Counted from the first letter of the stretch, positions 7,336 to 17,724 are shown. The stretch is 64,000 nucleotides of DNA from Heliobacterium chlorum (GCF_014502795.1 NZ_JACVHF010000003.1:208040-272039), one strand, 5' to 3'. Numbers and translations: made by a program. The notes: generated from the sequence alone by a model not told the origin.

Positions 7336-10300
7336 TTACAGAGCCAATTCCTGACCGGTGGAGATCAAGTACAGGTATCGATCTTTCACCGTCGTACCCA
7401 TGATTTTCTCGATGGCTCGATGATAGAGGTTGATCTGCCCTCGGTATCTTTGGAGTAGGTCTTCGAGCCAATCATCCTTACTTTGACTGGCCGGGCGGTG
7501 GTCTGTCTTGTAGTCTAGCAGTACCCAGCCGTCAGGTTCTTCAAAGAGGCAGTCAATGACCCCTTGCACGACAAGGAATTCTGCGGGAGGGCTCTTCGGA
7601 TCTACTTCTTGCGCAGAAAGGGCCAAACTAAAAGGGACTTCCCGTAGAATCTGTCTGGACTGACCTAATCGTTGACCAAGGGGACTCTCCACGAAACGCA
7701 AAACCTCTCCTAGTTCAATTACATCCCGTTGCTCCCCTGTTAATATTTCGCGCTCTACCAGGCTGTCTACCTGCTTTTGAATCGCTTCTTTTGTTAAGTT
7801 TTCTGCGTAGTTTAAGTGCTGCATGACCAAGTGAACGGCTGAACCTCGTTCAACCGGCGATAGACGGGTTTGCTGCTGGAGAAAACGGGGACGGATGTCG
7901 ATGAGGCGGTCAGACGTTTTTTGGGGAATGTGCCGACATTCTACCTGTGATGATTCGGGCCATCGATCGGTCCCAGGGAGTTCATCGCTGTCTAGATTCA
8001 TCTGGGCAAAGCGGTCTTTCACTTTGCTCACAGCTACCTTTGCCGGAATACCGGCGGCGTCCCGATAGGGATACTGCCAGGACAAGTAAGAGTCAACGTG
8101 GTCAGTGCCGGTAACCGGTTCGATTCGGTGCAGTTTTTCTATCCATTCCGGATTTAGGGGCCTTTGAACCTTCTCCAACTCTTCTTGCCGGAGAAGGCTT
8201 GCTTTGGGCCAATATTGAATCTTCCATCGCGACAGACCGCTCTTGGCCAGAACCCTCACCGTTTCAGTTGCTGCCTGTGCTTGAAGGGCAGCCGAATCGT
8301 CTGCATTCTCAGCGTTCAATAAACCGGCAGCCCAGTTGTGGATATCTTTACCGTCATGGTGGCATGCCAGTGATGGGCCGATCCAATCGATATAACTTTT
8401 CGCCCGTAAAAGCACTTCGTCAGGAAGCGGTCCTATTTCCGTAGATTTCCCTTTGCTTCCTTCGAGGGACGCCAAAGCGTCCTGCACCCACTGGCGGGCT
8501 GAATCTTCCAGGTTGCGGATAGTACCAACCAGGATGAGTTTTTCTTTGGCCCGCGTCAAGGCTACATAGAGAATCCGCATCTCTTCCGCCAAAGTTTCCC
8601 GGTACATTCGGCGCTGAATGGCAAGTTTCGCCACTGTGGGGTAGCGAAAGCGCAGCGCTGTGTCGACGACGATGGGACCGAGGCCTAGATTTTTATGAAT
8701 GAGTAGATCTTTATTGAGGTCCTGTGTATTGAACTGAGTCCCCAAGGCTGTCATAAAGACGACAGGAAATTCAAGGCCTTTGCTTTTATGGATGCTCATG
8801 ATGCGGACTACGTTTTCCTTCTCCCCTAAAGCACGAGCCGTTCCTAAGTCGCCGCCCTGATCCTGAAGACGTTCGATGAAGCGGAGGAAACGGAAGAGCC
8901 CGCGAAAACTGGTCGCTTCATATTGACGAGCCCGGAAGTGAAGAGCCCGCAAGTTGGCTTGACGCTGGCCCCCGCCAGGCATGGCACCGGCATAGTCATA
9001 GTAGCCGGTCTCTTGGTAAATTTTCCAGATCAGTTGGGAAAGAGGACTTCGCCGGGCCAAGGTCCGCCAGTCTTCGACCTGCTTGAAAAAGCGGCCAAGC
9101 CGTTCCGCAAGTTTGCTGTTACGGGGATCCGAATCTGTCGGTCCAGTCCCTTCGACTCTCTCGATAAATGCCCGGGCCGCCTCATAATAGCTTCCCCGGC
9201 TGTCGGCCAGGCGGATTTGGGCCAGTTCTTCCGCTGTAAATCGGAACAAGGGCGATCGTAAGGTAGCGACTAGAGGGATGTCCTGACGAGGGTTGTCGAT
9301 GACCCGCAATAAAGAAAGCATCACAGAGATCTCCGTCGCTTCAAAATAGCCGGCGCCTACTTCAGCATAAGCGGGTACACCTACGGCTCGAAATTCTTCG
9401 AGAAAGGTATCAGCACGCCCTCTTGTCCCCCGCATCAAGATGACGATATCACGGTAGGCGACGGGTCGATAACCGCCTTGGTCCTTGTCAAAGACAAGCA
9501 TTGCGCTGTCCACAAGTTCCTGTATGCGTTTCGCCACCATCCGCGCCTCATATTGAGCGGCTTCGAGCACTTGCAATTCCGATTCCTCGGTGCCTTCAAC
9601 GTTATCGATAGCACTGCCGTTTGAATCATTCCTATCGCTGCCTTGGGCCCCGCTATCGTCGGTTCCGCCTTCCTTAGACAGGGACGCCTCGTCATTCCCG
9701 TCAGGCTTTCGTTGGATCAGGTGCAGTTCGATCGTCCGATCTAGGTCCCGGTTCTCGTCATCGGGCAAAGCGGGGAAATTAGCACCGTGAACCAGTTCGG
9801 CTTTTGTATCATAATCCATCTCTCCCGCTTGCTCCGTCATGATTTGGCGGAAGATGAAGTTAACACCGTGGATCACGTTGCTACGGCTGCGGAAGTTTTT
9901 CGCCAAATCGATTTTTTGCCCGATCAAGCCGCCCTCTTGCTCACCGGTATGCTCCTCATAGGTTCCGTAGCTTCGATATTTTTCTAAAAACAGCCCCGGT
10001 TCAGCCAAGCGGAAGCGATAAATGCTCTGCTTCACATCACCGACCATAAAGCGGTTTTGACTTGAAAGGAGCCGTAAGATGGTTTCTTGCACCATATTTG
10101 TGTCTTGGTATTCGTCGGTCAAGACTTCATGAAAATGGTCTTTGAGATCGAGTGCCAAAGAAGAGGGCGACGGATCGGACCGCTCCGATGCTGGGTCTAG
10201 CAGGAGGCGCAGGCAAAAATGTTCCAAGTCGTTAAAGTCCACCAGGCGCTTTTCCAGCTTCGCTTTTTTAAACTCCCGTTCAAAGGCGAGCACTACCTCA

Positions 10301-11379
10301 ACGAGTGCCTCCATTGCCGGCAAAGCCAATTGCAAGTCAACCAGCAGATCTTGAGGACTGCGGTTGAAGTATTTCGCTTTGATCGAAGACAGTTTTTTCT
10401 TGGCTTGATTGCGGCGGCGAGTCACCTCTTCCTTCAGCCCTTCGTCGACTTGGCCCCGTACAGCTTTAGCCCGGGCGAAGGCCATGTCCTCAAAGAGCTT
10501 ATGTAGCCGGCTCCAGGAATGTTTAGCCGCCATCATCATGTCTTGCACCATCTGAATGTCGGTAATCATTCCGTCGGCATAAGGAACTGGACCTCCGGGA
10601 AGCCGGCACAAGGCTAAGGCCCGGGTCAGCGTTCCTTCCACCTCGGCCAAATCGATGGACAATTCCCGGCGCAAAGCGGTAAACCAGGGAAGTTCTTCCC
10701 AAGACTCGCTTTGAACCGCTGCCCGGAGCACTTGCAAGATGTCTTGAAGCCACTGTTCCGGCCAGGGTTGGCTCATCGCTTTGTCGTAAAGTTGGATCAC
10801 CATCTCCTGCAGGGCTATGTCGTCTCGATCGCCGCCATAAGCGTCTACCAGGACCTCAAACGTTTTTGGGGTGCTTTCGCTGTTGCCCGATGCCTCTATC
10901 GTTAGGACCTTTTCACCGGAGGTCTCACCGACCTGCTCGTAGAGGCGTTCGAAGACATCGTCGAGAACATCTTGCCGTAGCAAGGCGATTTCCGTTTCGT
11001 CAGCTACTCGGAAAGCCGGATCGATGTCAAGACGGTAATAATGACGACGCACCAGATCGAGGCAGAAGGAATGCAGTGTCGTGATGGGCGCTCGATTCAA
11101 GAGAACCAGTTGATGACGCAAGTTCTTCTGCTCGGGATGGGCAGCCAGCTCTTTCGTGAGGGCAGCTCCGATGCGCTCGCGCATCTCCGCAGCTGCCGCA
11201 TTGGTAAAGGTGACCACGAGCAGCCGGTCCACATCGATACCTTCTTGGATGATGCCAATGATCCGTTCTACCAGTACAGCCGTCTTGCCGGAGCCTGCCG
11301 CTGCCGCCACTAGGAGGTCACTACCCCGGGCCGTCACGGCCTGCCACTGTTCATCGGTCCATTTTGGATCTCGTATCAC
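7336..11379 (-). CDS. addA: ATP-dependent helicase/nuclease AddA
   Basis: 1347 aa, GTG start overlapping the end of addB by four bases. AddA is the UvrD-like motor and one nuclease of AddAB, which resects double-strand breaks and loads RecA. Walker A is 'AAAAGSGKT' with Lys32; motif Ia is 'FTNAAAAEMRERI'; Walker B is 'DEYQD' at residues 422-426, followed by 'MVGDVKQSIYRFR'. The C-terminal nuclease motif 'LDYKTDH' holds Asp1289 and Lys1291. An acidic, Ser/Asp/Gly-rich insert after 'LIQRKPDG' makes it longer than the roughly 1230 aa of B. subtilis AddA. It forms an operon with the YhaM-like gene and addB. Confidence 0.95.
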   Translation of the reverse strand: MIRDPKWTDEQWQAVTARGSDLLVAAAAGSGKTAVLVERIIGIIQEGIDVDRLLVVTFTNAAAAEMRERIGAALTKELAAHPEQKNLRHQLVLLNRAPITTLHSFCLDLVRRHYYRLDIDPAFRVADETEIALLRQDVLDDVFERLYEQVGETSGEKVLTIEASGNSESTPKTFEVLVDAYGGDRDDIALQEMVIQLYDKAMSQPWPEQWLQDILQVLRAAVQSESWEELPWFTALRRELSIDLAEVEGTLTRALALCRLPGGPVPYADGMITDIQMVQDMMMAAKHSWSRLHKLFEDMAFARAKAVRGQVDEGLKEEVTRRRNQAKKKLSSIKAKYFNRSPQDLLVDLQLALPAMEALVEVVLAFEREFKKAKLEKRLVDFNDLEHFCLRLLLDPASERSDPSPSSLALDLKDHFHEVLTDEYQDTNMVQETILRLLSSQNRFMVGDVKQSIYRFRLAEPGLFLEKYRSYGTYEEHTGEQEGGLIGQKIDLAKNFRSRSNVIHGVNFIFRQIMTEQAGEMDYDTKAELVHGANFPALPDDENRDLDRTIELHLIQRKPDGNDEASLSKEGGTDDSGAQGSDRNDSNGSAIDNVEGTEESELQVLEAAQYEARMVAKRIQELVDSAMLVFDKDQGGYRPVAYRDIVILMRGTRGRADTFLEEFRAVGVPAYAEVGAGYFEATEISVMLSLLRVIDNPRQDIPLVATLRSPLFRFTAEELAQIRLADSRGSYYEAARAFIERVEGTGPTDSDPRNSKLAERLGRFFKQVEDWRTLARRSPLSQLIWKIYQETGYYDYAGAMPGGGQRQANLRALHFRARQYEATSFRGLFRFLRFIERLQDQGGDLGTARALGEKENVVRIMSIHKSKGLEFPVVFMTALGTQFNTQDLNKDLLIHKNLGLGPIVVDTALRFRYPTVAKLAIQRRMYRETLAEEMRILYVALTRAKEKLILVGTIRNLEDSARQWVQDALASLEGSKGKSTEIGPLPDEVLLRAKSYIDWIGPSLACHHDGKDIHNWAAGLLNAENADDSAALQAQAATETVRVLAKSGLSRWKIQYWPKASLLRQEELEKVQRPLNPEWIEKLHRIEPVTGTDHVDSYLSWQYPYRDAAGIPAKVAVSKVKDRFAQMNLDSDELPGTDRWPESSQVECRHIPQKTSDRLIDIRPRFLQQQTRLSPVERGSAVHLVMQHLNYAENLTKEAIQKQVDSLVEREILTGEQRDVIELGEVLRFVESPLGQRLGQSRQILREVPFSLALSAQEVDPKSPPAEFLVVQGVIDCLFEEPDGWVLLDYKTDHRPASQSKDDWLEDLLQRYRGQINLYHRAIEKIMGTTVKDRYLYLISTGQELAL

Positions 11380-14300
11380 CGGATCACCCCCTGTAGAATC
11401 GGAATGGAGCCGTCGCCGACTTTTTGCCAGAGGATCTCCGGCGCCTCATCGACGAGTGTGCGATAGCCGTTATCTTGCAAAAGCCGGTCAAACTGGCAAA
11501 CCGGTTTATAGGGGCAAAAACCGCAAGCCAGACGGTCATCCCGCCGGTAAGGCTCGATAGCGACAAAACCCTCCAAGATGGCGTCGCCGACCCGCGAAAA
11601 GACTTTTCGCAAATATCCTCTGAGCATGCTGAACTGTACCAAAGTGAGCACCGAAGAGGCGCTGTAGAAAGAACCGTCTTTTTTCAATCCTACCGGAATG
11701 AGCGGTGAGTATCCGTTGGACGTTTCCTTATCCATGAGGGCGACCAATTCGGGTTCGGCCAAGACATGGCCGCGCATTTTCAGTTCTTTTAAGAGAGACT
11801 GAGCCGCTTCATCCGGTCCGAGGGGGCCTCCTGACGATAGCAGGGGATTGCGCACGCCGAAATAGAGCATTCCGCCCGGCTGGCAAGGGGTACCCAGGGA
11901 AGGCCCTCCACCCAGTAAGGGTTGAATGAGTTTATTTCCGTGCTGCAAAGCCACATCAAGGTAAGTGAGCAGTTGCAGCTTTAAACCATGGACCATGTCA
12001 GCAAGCTTCACATCGGCTCGGCTGGATTTGTAGTCGATCACTCGCAGCCAGGGCTTCTCTTGGGCGATCACCCCGTCAATGCGGTCAATGCGGCCGACCA
12101 GATCCATGTAATGGCCTCCAGTCAAGGGAACTCGCACCGGCGGCAACAGTTCGCCAGGACCGAAACCGATCTCCAGCCCCAGCGGTTGAAACTCTCCTCG
12201 CCGGGCATGTTCGCCGAGCACATGGACGGCCTGAGAAAGGGTTTGCTGGAGCCGTCCCGTCAAATAGCGGTAGCGGGCCGTGCTGAGAAGGATCTCGTTT
12301 TGCAGCTGCGGTGCCAGCGCGGAGACGACCTCTTTGGTCATCTTCACCATCTGATCCTGTTCCAGGGCGCCCCAATGAAGATTTTCATGGCGAAGGCGGT
12401 CACCAAACTGTTTTAAGGCCGCATGGAAAAACTGGCCTAAATCGGGCGCTTGAAGGCGAAAAACAGGGCGCTCTTTTAAGCGCAATCCATAGGAGACGAA
12501 GTGAGCAAAGGGACAGGCCAAAAAGTTCTCCACCCGGGAGACGCTGGCTTTTAATGGAGCACCATATAGACGGCGGCTGACAGGTTTCGGCAAAAAGTGC
12601 TCCTGGTTTTTATGCCAAAGGCCGGCAAGGACTCGACTCATATGATCGCGCCATTCCGATCGCGCTGCCATCCAAGAATAGGTCTCCCACCAGACTAAGG
12701 GAATCGCTCGACCAGTCAAAGCCTCCCTGAACTGGGGGATTAGATAGGAAAGGCTTCGTCCACCATGGCAGATGTATTCCCAGGCCAGTTCCTCTTCAAA
12801 GCTGTGCAATTCCTGAGTCCCGGCTCTAGAAACCAATCCCGGTTCAAGGCTCCAAGCTTTTTCCTTACGGTTAGGGAAAATCTCCCACACCCGAGCGATC
12901 ACCGGCGACGGTAGTTGGGCACGGCCCTCCTCGTCGGCTAATGGAAAAGAGAGATAACACCGTTCCTGCGCCCGTGTGATAGCTACATAGACGTGATATT
13001 CCTCATCGAAAAGTCGGCGGCGGCTCCCCGGAGCGAGTTCTAGTCCCGTCTGTTCCTGGATGCGTTCCCGTTCCCGATCATCAAAGATGCCGTCATCTTT
13101 AGGCCGAGCCGGAAGCACTCCCTCCGAGACGCCCAAGACAAAGGCAGCTTTTACTTCCGGGCTGCGAGAACGATCGAGCGTACCGATGAGCACCTGATCG
13201 AGTTCCGGCGGGATGAGGCCGAGACGCAAACTGTCGAGTCCCGCCTCCATGACGACCGCATAGGTAGCTAGATCGATCGGCTTATCTCCGAGCGATTCGA
13301 CGATTTGATCAAAAAGGTCCATAATCGCCGACCAGACCTGACGATGGGCTCGAGCCTCTTCCAGTCGTCCCTCTTCTTCACAAGTTGTTATCCATTGGCC
13401 CAGTCGTTCCGGCACGTTCAACTCGACCAGTAATTGGTAAAGCGCCGCCGTAACTGGCCGAACCTCCGTCGAACCTTGGACAGCTTTTTGGAAGTTCAGC
13501 AATGCTGCCCGAGCCCGATCGCGGGCATCGTTGATAGCGGCTAATTGGGCCAATTCGGCATCGTTGTATTCCCTATCGTCGTCCCCTAAGGTGAGCCGGC
13601 GGCGAAACATCCACGGTTGACTGTCCCGCCAGCGCCAACTGCGGATGCCATGGGAAAGAACGTAGTTCTCTAACCGGTCCACTTCGTCCCGGTCGATGGG
13701 AACCAGATCCGTTTTTAAATAACGAAAGACAGGCTCATAAGCCCAGTCTTTAATGACCGCTTCGAAAGCCGAGCGAATGAGTTCTACTAAAGGGTGATGA
13801 GCAACAGGTCGTTTTCGGTCCATGAAAAAGGGAATGCCGAAGTCTTGAAAGACGGCGGCAAGCAGTTCCTGATAAGACTCCAAGTCACGGAGGAAGAGGG
13901 CTATGTCCCGCCAGCGATAGCCTTGCTCCCGGCAAAGACGGACCATCTCCCTCGCCACCCCTTCCACCTCGCTGCGGCGATTGACGGCGGCACAGATTTG
14001 CAGGGCCGGTGCATCATCGGCCCAGACGAGACTAGGCCTACGGAAGTAAAACGATTCTAGATGCTGCAGTTCCGGCGCCTGCTGAAAACGGGGCGCCAAT
14101 TCCGGTGTAAGATGTAAGGCTTTTTCTATCGAAACTTGCTGGTCCTTCGCTAATTGCAGGAGTTTTTCCTGAGTCTCACGAGTGCGGTAAAACGGATCGG
14201 TCAGATCACAAGGAAGATCCAACTGAGTTGGATCCAGGCAGAGAGCCACGCTGACCCGGTGGCAGGTCTTCATGAGAGCCCCGATGACAGACAATTCCTG

Positions 14301-14939
14301 CGGGGTAAAACCAGCAAAACCATCGATCCAGATCTCCGCTTCTGAAAGCATGGCTGACTGAGGAATCCGTTCTGCCAGCAAGTGCAAATAGTCATCGGGA
14401 TCGGTGTACTTGCCTTCTAAAAACGCATTTAAGGCTTTATAGAGCAGTGCCAAGTCATGGAGTTTGTCCGTCAACAAGCTCCCGCCCTGCCCTGCCGTCA
14501 ACTCGGACTGACAGCGTTCCAGATGGTCGATGTCAATATTATAGATTTTTAACTCCGATAAAGCTCCCGCCAAAGCGTCGGCAAAACCGGGCTGGCCGGC
14601 GGATCGATGAAAAAGGCGTAGTTCATCTTTGTGGGACTCTAACAGTTGGCGCAGGATCATGCGCTTGCCTAATTCGCCGATAGGGATGCGAGCACTTCCC
14701 CCTACCTCTTGAAGCACCCGGTAGGCGAGGCGACGAAAACTAAATACCTGAGCGCGGATCATCCCACCCAGCTCCGGCACCGCCGAAAGAGATCGCTCCG
14801 TTTGAAAGGTGGCCTGTTCCGGTACTAAAAAGATGAGGGGCGATCCTTGAGGAGTTCCCTTGACTTCTCGAGTGATTTCCTGCAAGCAGGTCTCCGTTTT
14901 GCCGACACCAGCCCTGCCCAGGATGAAGCGAAGGCTCAC
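11376..14939 (-). CDS. addB: ATP-dependent helicase/deoxyribonuclease AddB
   Basis: 1187 aa, GTG start overlapping the upstream gene by four bases. AddB is the partner of AddA: an inactivated helicase that scans for Chi, plus a nuclease. Walker A is 'GRAGVGKT' at residues 8-15. The C-terminal nuclease has 'LRVIDYKSS'. The four iron–sulfur ligands are visible: Cys809 in 'FLACPFAHF' and Cys1139, Cys1142 and Cys1148 in 'ACGFCPYKPVC', the classic AddB 4Fe-4S staple. The length is typical. Confidence 0.95.
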   Translation of the reverse strand: MSLRFILGRAGVGKTETCLQEITREVKGTPQGSPLIFLVPEQATFQTERSLSAVPELGGMIRAQVFSFRRLAYRVLQEVGGSARIPIGELGKRMILRQLLESHKDELRLFHRSAGQPGFADALAGALSELKIYNIDIDHLERCQSELTAGQGGSLLTDKLHDLALLYKALNAFLEGKYTDPDDYLHLLAERIPQSAMLSEAEIWIDGFAGFTPQELSVIGALMKTCHRVSVALCLDPTQLDLPCDLTDPFYRTRETQEKLLQLAKDQQVSIEKALHLTPELAPRFQQAPELQHLESFYFRRPSLVWADDAPALQICAAVNRRSEVEGVAREMVRLCREQGYRWRDIALFLRDLESYQELLAAVFQDFGIPFFMDRKRPVAHHPLVELIRSAFEAVIKDWAYEPVFRYLKTDLVPIDRDEVDRLENYVLSHGIRSWRWRDSQPWMFRRRLTLGDDDREYNDAELAQLAAINDARDRARAALLNFQKAVQGSTEVRPVTAALYQLLVELNVPERLGQWITTCEEEGRLEEARAHRQVWSAIMDLFDQIVESLGDKPIDLATYAVVMEAGLDSLRLGLIPPELDQVLIGTLDRSRSPEVKAAFVLGVSEGVLPARPKDDGIFDDRERERIQEQTGLELAPGSRRRLFDEEYHVYVAITRAQERCYLSFPLADEEGRAQLPSPVIARVWEIFPNRKEKAWSLEPGLVSRAGTQELHSFEEELAWEYICHGGRSLSYLIPQFREALTGRAIPLVWWETYSWMAARSEWRDHMSRVLAGLWHKNQEHFLPKPVSRRLYGAPLKASVSRVENFLACPFAHFVSYGLRLKERPVFRLQAPDLGQFFHAALKQFGDRLRHENLHWGALEQDQMVKMTKEVVSALAPQLQNEILLSTARYRYLTGRLQQTLSQAVHVLGEHARRGEFQPLGLEIGFGPGELLPPVRVPLTGGHYMDLVGRIDRIDGVIAQEKPWLRVIDYKSSRADVKLADMVHGLKLQLLTYLDVALQHGNKLIQPLLGGGPSLGTPCQPGGMLYFGVRNPLLSSGGPLGPDEAAQSLLKELKMRGHVLAEPELVALMDKETSNGYSPLIPVGLKKDGSFYSASSVLTLVQFSMLRGYLRKVFSRVGDAILEGFVAIEPYRRDDRLACGFCPYKPVCQFDRLLQDNGYRTLVDEAPEILWQKVGDGSIPILQGVIR

Positions 14940-15916
14940 CGCTCATCGCCTCCCTCTCCGACATAAAATCGGCGCTCCATACTCTTGAGATAAGGGGTCC
15001 AGCCGTCTTTAGCCTCGGCGAGGGCTTGTCGTATCTTAAACATGTCCGCATCAAAGCGATCGGCATAGTGCAGAATGAGAGCTTCCACCATCTGTGGACG
15101 CTTCGGCGACTGCCACTCATACTCGCCATGGTGGCTGGCGATAAGATGCTCAATCTTTATGCGCAATTCCTTGGGGAATCCTTCGACCTTTTCCATCCAG
15201 CGGTCTAATAAATTGATGCCGATAACGATATGACCGAGGAGGTTTCCCTCGGTCGTATAACCGATGACCCTGTCATATTGAAGTTCGGCGATCTTGCCGA
15301 TGTCATGGAGGATGGCCCCTACGGTGAGCAAGTCCTGGTTGGCTTCAGGGACGTTGTCAGCTAAACGAAGGGCGGTTTGTAAGACGCCTAGCGAATGTTC
15401 CAACAATCCGCCGATATATGCTTGGTGGTGACTCATCGCTGCCGGTGCAGTCGAATAAGCGTGACGAATCTGGCTATCGGCAAACAGATCAGTTAAGAGC
15501 GTACGCATAAAGGAATTCTCGATCCGGGAAATGGCTTGGTCCAGTTCCAGTTCTAAAGCATTCCGGTCCCTCGGCGTCACGGGTAGAAAGGCTTCCCAAT
15601 CGACATCCTGCGGATGGACCGGCTCCACGGCATGGATATGTAACTGGACGACTCCCTGATATTCGGTAGCCTGCCCTCGGATGCGAAAGACCGTCTCTTC
15701 CTTTAATACTTGAGCAAACTGCTCTCCTCGATCCCAGGCACGCGCTTCCATCTTACCGGTACGGTCTTCCAGCACAGCCGTCAAGTAATGACCTTTCGAG
15801 GGATCCCGGTAAGGCATTAGCGAAAAACGTCGAACGACGAGAAAATCGTCCAATCCCTGGCCCGCTTTCAGGTCTTTTAACCAGGTACGAGGTTTTTGGG
15901 GCTTCATAGGTTGCAC
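14936..15916 (-). CDS. YhaM-like 3'-5' exoribonuclease (OB fold + HD domain)
   Basis: About 326 aa from GTG 15916, which has AAGGAG eight bases upstream; an open frame continues to 15952 without a ribosome site. An N-terminal OB-fold region ('YLTAVLEDRTGKMEARAWD') is followed by an HD domain with 'GAILHDIGKIAEL' (His204/Asp205) and 'HLIASHHGEYEWQSPKRP'. This arrangement is that of YhaM, a Mn-dependent 3'-5' exonuclease acting on RNA and single-stranded DNA. Being first in an operon with addB and addA, it may also serve DNA repair, by inference. Confidence 0.85.
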   Translation of the reverse strand: MQPMKPQKPRTWLKDLKAGQGLDDFLVVRRFSLMPYRDPSKGHYLTAVLEDRTGKMEARAWDRGEQFAQVLKEETVFRIRGQATEYQGVVQLHIHAVEPVHPQDVDWEAFLPVTPRDRNALELELDQAISRIENSFMRTLLTDLFADSQIRHAYSTAPAAMSHHQAYIGGLLEHSLGVLQTALRLADNVPEANQDLLTVGAILHDIGKIAELQYDRVIGYTTEGNLLGHIVIGINLLDRWMEKVEGFPKELRIKIEHLIASHHGEYEWQSPKRPQMVEALILHYADRFDADMFKIRQALAEAKDGWTPYLKSMERRFYVGEGGDER

Positions 15917-16041
15917 GGAGTCAACTCCTTCACTTTTTCCCAAGAGGGTCAAGGACTCCCGGTGATATAAGAATTAATTCTGCAACCGTACGATAAATTC
16001 CTTTGGCATCAAATAGCCTTTCAACTTATTTCCAGAATAAG

Positions 16042-16074
16042 AAAACAGCCGACAGATATCATCTGGGCTGTTTT
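16042..16074 (-). terminator. Terminator after the small thioredoxin gene
   Basis: AAAACAGCC and GGGCTGTTTT pair across a short loop, giving a T-run on the minus strand 25 bases past the thioredoxin-like gene. Confidence 0.7.
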
Positions 16075-16098
16075 CAGCAGCTACCGTTTTTCATTGGC

Positions 16099-16329
16099 TC
16101 AGCTTAGCATGGTTTTTAATTCGCTCACCGATGGAATTCGGCCCGATACTTTCACTGTCCCATCTACGACCAGTGCGGGCGTTGTCATGACACCGTAGGA
16201 CATAATTGTCGGAAAATCGGTGACCTTGTCCACCTTCACCTCTTTTCCGAGTTCTTGGAGCGTTTGTTTGACAAGCGTTTCTAGTTGGTTGCATTTGGCA
16301 CATCCGGCGCCGAGAACCTTGACTTCCAT
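16099..16329 (-). CDS. Small thioredoxin-like redox protein
   Basis: 76 aa with a glutaredoxin-sized thioredoxin fold: 'VLGAGCAKCNQLE' places the redox pair at Cys10 and Cys13, and 'VMTTPALVVDG' has the cis-proline. It matches the 'redox-active disulfide protein 2' type. It lies 45 bases downstream of an ArsP-type permease under an ArsR regulator, as in many bacteria, so it probably supplies electrons for a metalloid- or organoarsenical-linked function. The actual substrate is unknown. Confidence 0.8.
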   Translation of the reverse strand: MEVKVLGAGCAKCNQLETLVKQTLQELGKEVKVDKVTDFPTIMSYGVMTTPALVVDGTVKVSGRIPSVSELKTMLS

Positions 16330-16374
16330 TCCGTCACCTCCCTTCTCTACACAGACCGAATTCAGCAGATTCAG

Positions 16375-17322
16375 TTATAGAATCGCGTTGAATAAATAAC
16401 CGACAAAGGTGATCGTTACTGCATTAATTCCCACGAAAAGGCCGATGAGTTTCGGTTTCAGCACTTGTTTTAAGATGATAATCTCCGGGAATGACAAGGC
16501 CGTTACGGCCATCATAAAAGCTAACACGGTTCCTATGGCCATCCCTTTTTCCATCAGGGCATGGACGATAGGTATCGTTCCGGCGGCATTAGAGTATAAG
16601 GGGATACCGATCAAAACGGCCAAGGGGACCGCAAAAAGATTGTCCCTGCCGGCATAGCGCACCAGAAAATCCTCCGGAGCGTATCCATGGATCAGACCGC
16701 CGATTCCGATAGCCACGATCACATAGATCCAGACTTTCTTGACGATGTCCTGGGTATATTGCCAGGCATAATCATGACGCTGACGCCACGATAGAGCGGC
16801 GATCTCCACCTCGGGCATCTTGATCTGATAGACATAGTCGGCTACCTGATCTTCCATCTTCGCCCGGCCGATCATCATCCCCCCGGCGACGGCGACAGCC
16901 AAACCTGTGCCCATATAGATGGCGGCGATCTTCCAACCGAAAAGACCGAAGAGCAGCACTAACGCCACTTCGTTGACCATGGGTGAAGCGATCAAAAAGG
17001 AAAAGGTTACGCCCAGGGGTACTCCTGATTCGACAAAACCGATGAACATGGGGACGGCAGAACAGGAGCAAAAGGGAGTTACCACACCTAACAAAGCAGC
17101 GACGATGTTCCCGATGAATTCTCGTTTATGGGAAAGTATCTTCTTCGTCCGCTCCGGTGGAAAAAAGCTGCGGATAAAAGAAACCCCGTAGATGATGACC
17201 GCAAGTAGGAAAAGAATCTTTTGTACGTCATAAATGAAAAAATGCAGCGCTTCCGTCAGGTGTTCTCCAGGAGAAAGACTCATCCAACGATAGACGATCA
17301 TATCAGCGATCCAGGCAAACAC
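16375..17322 (-). CDS. Permease of the DUF318/ArsP_1 family
   Basis: About 315 aa with eight or so hydrophobic segments. The signature 'TPFCSCSAVPMFIGF' and 'ASPMVNEVALVLLFGLFG' is diagnostic of ArsP_1 (DUF318) permeases; some members export trivalent organoarsenicals. An ATG at 17331 directly abuts AAGGGGGG, so GTG 17322 (9-base gap) is the better start. It is preceded by an ATCAA-N6-TTGAT site identical in form to one before the arsR gene, suggesting control by that repressor. Export of methylated arsenic is a family-based guess. Confidence 0.85.
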   Translation of the reverse strand: MFAWIADMIVYRWMSLSPGEHLTEALHFFIYDVQKILFLLAVIIYGVSFIRSFFPPERTKKILSHKREFIGNIVAALLGVVTPFCSCSAVPMFIGFVESGVPLGVTFSFLIASPMVNEVALVLLFGLFGWKIAAIYMGTGLAVAVAGGMMIGRAKMEDQVADYVYQIKMPEVEIAALSWRQRHDYAWQYTQDIVKKVWIYVIVAIGIGGLIHGYAPEDFLVRYAGRDNLFAVPLAVLIGIPLYSNAAGTIPIVHALMEKGMAIGTVLAFMMAVTALSFPEIIILKQVLKPKLIGLFVGINAVTITFVGYLFNAIL

Positions 17323-17370
17323 TACGATCATCCCCCCTTTTCTTATGTAACGACGAGTAACGGGAATCTA

Positions 17371-17386
17371 ATCAACTTTTTTTGAT
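17371..17386. promoter_or_regulatory. Operator-like palindrome before the permease
   Basis: The site reads ATCAACTTTTTTTGAT: half-sites ATCAA and TTGAT separated by six bases. It has the same geometry as the site upstream of the ArsR gene at 17725-17740. Confidence 0.55.
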
Positions 17387-17404
17387 ATAAAAGACAAAAA
17401 AATA

Positions 17405-17698
17405 TTATAGCTGGAACGCTTGTTGCACCGAGTGCAGATAGCACCGTAAGGTATCTCGGTTCACAGAGTAATAGTTCCATTTTCCCTCAGCCACTTCAGA
17501 GATCAGGCCGGCTTCTTTCAATTCTTTGATATGATAGGAGACTTTCGATTGCAGCAAGCCCATCCCTTCCACCAGATCACAGACACAGACCCCCGGTTTA
17601 TGAGTTTCCAAAAAATACTTTTCTCGATTGGCGATGCGCAAAAGAATCTGCCAGCGCAAAGGGTCCGAGAGAGCCTTCGCCACTTTGACCGTGTCCAT
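17405..17698 (-). CDS. ArsR-family transcriptional repressor
   Basis: 97 aa winged-helix protein. 'LSDPLRWQILLRIA' is the typical N-terminus, 'GVCVCDLVEGMGLLQSKVSYHIKEL' contains the metal(loid)-sensing CVCDL motif of ArsR and the recognition helix, and 'EGKWNYYSVN' is the wing. It should sense As(III)/Sb(III)-type thiol ligands through the two cysteines and release DNA. A perfect 16-base palindrome lies 26 bases upstream of its start, and a matching site precedes the permease, so it probably represses itself and the downstream permease and redox protein. Confidence 0.9.
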   Translation of the reverse strand: MDTVKVAKALSDPLRWQILLRIANREKYFLETHKPGVCVCDLVEGMGLLQSKVSYHIKELKEAGLISEVAEGKWNYYSVNRDTLRCYLHSVQQAFQL

Positions 17699-17724
17699 AG
17701 GTGATCAACTCCTGGATCTAATAT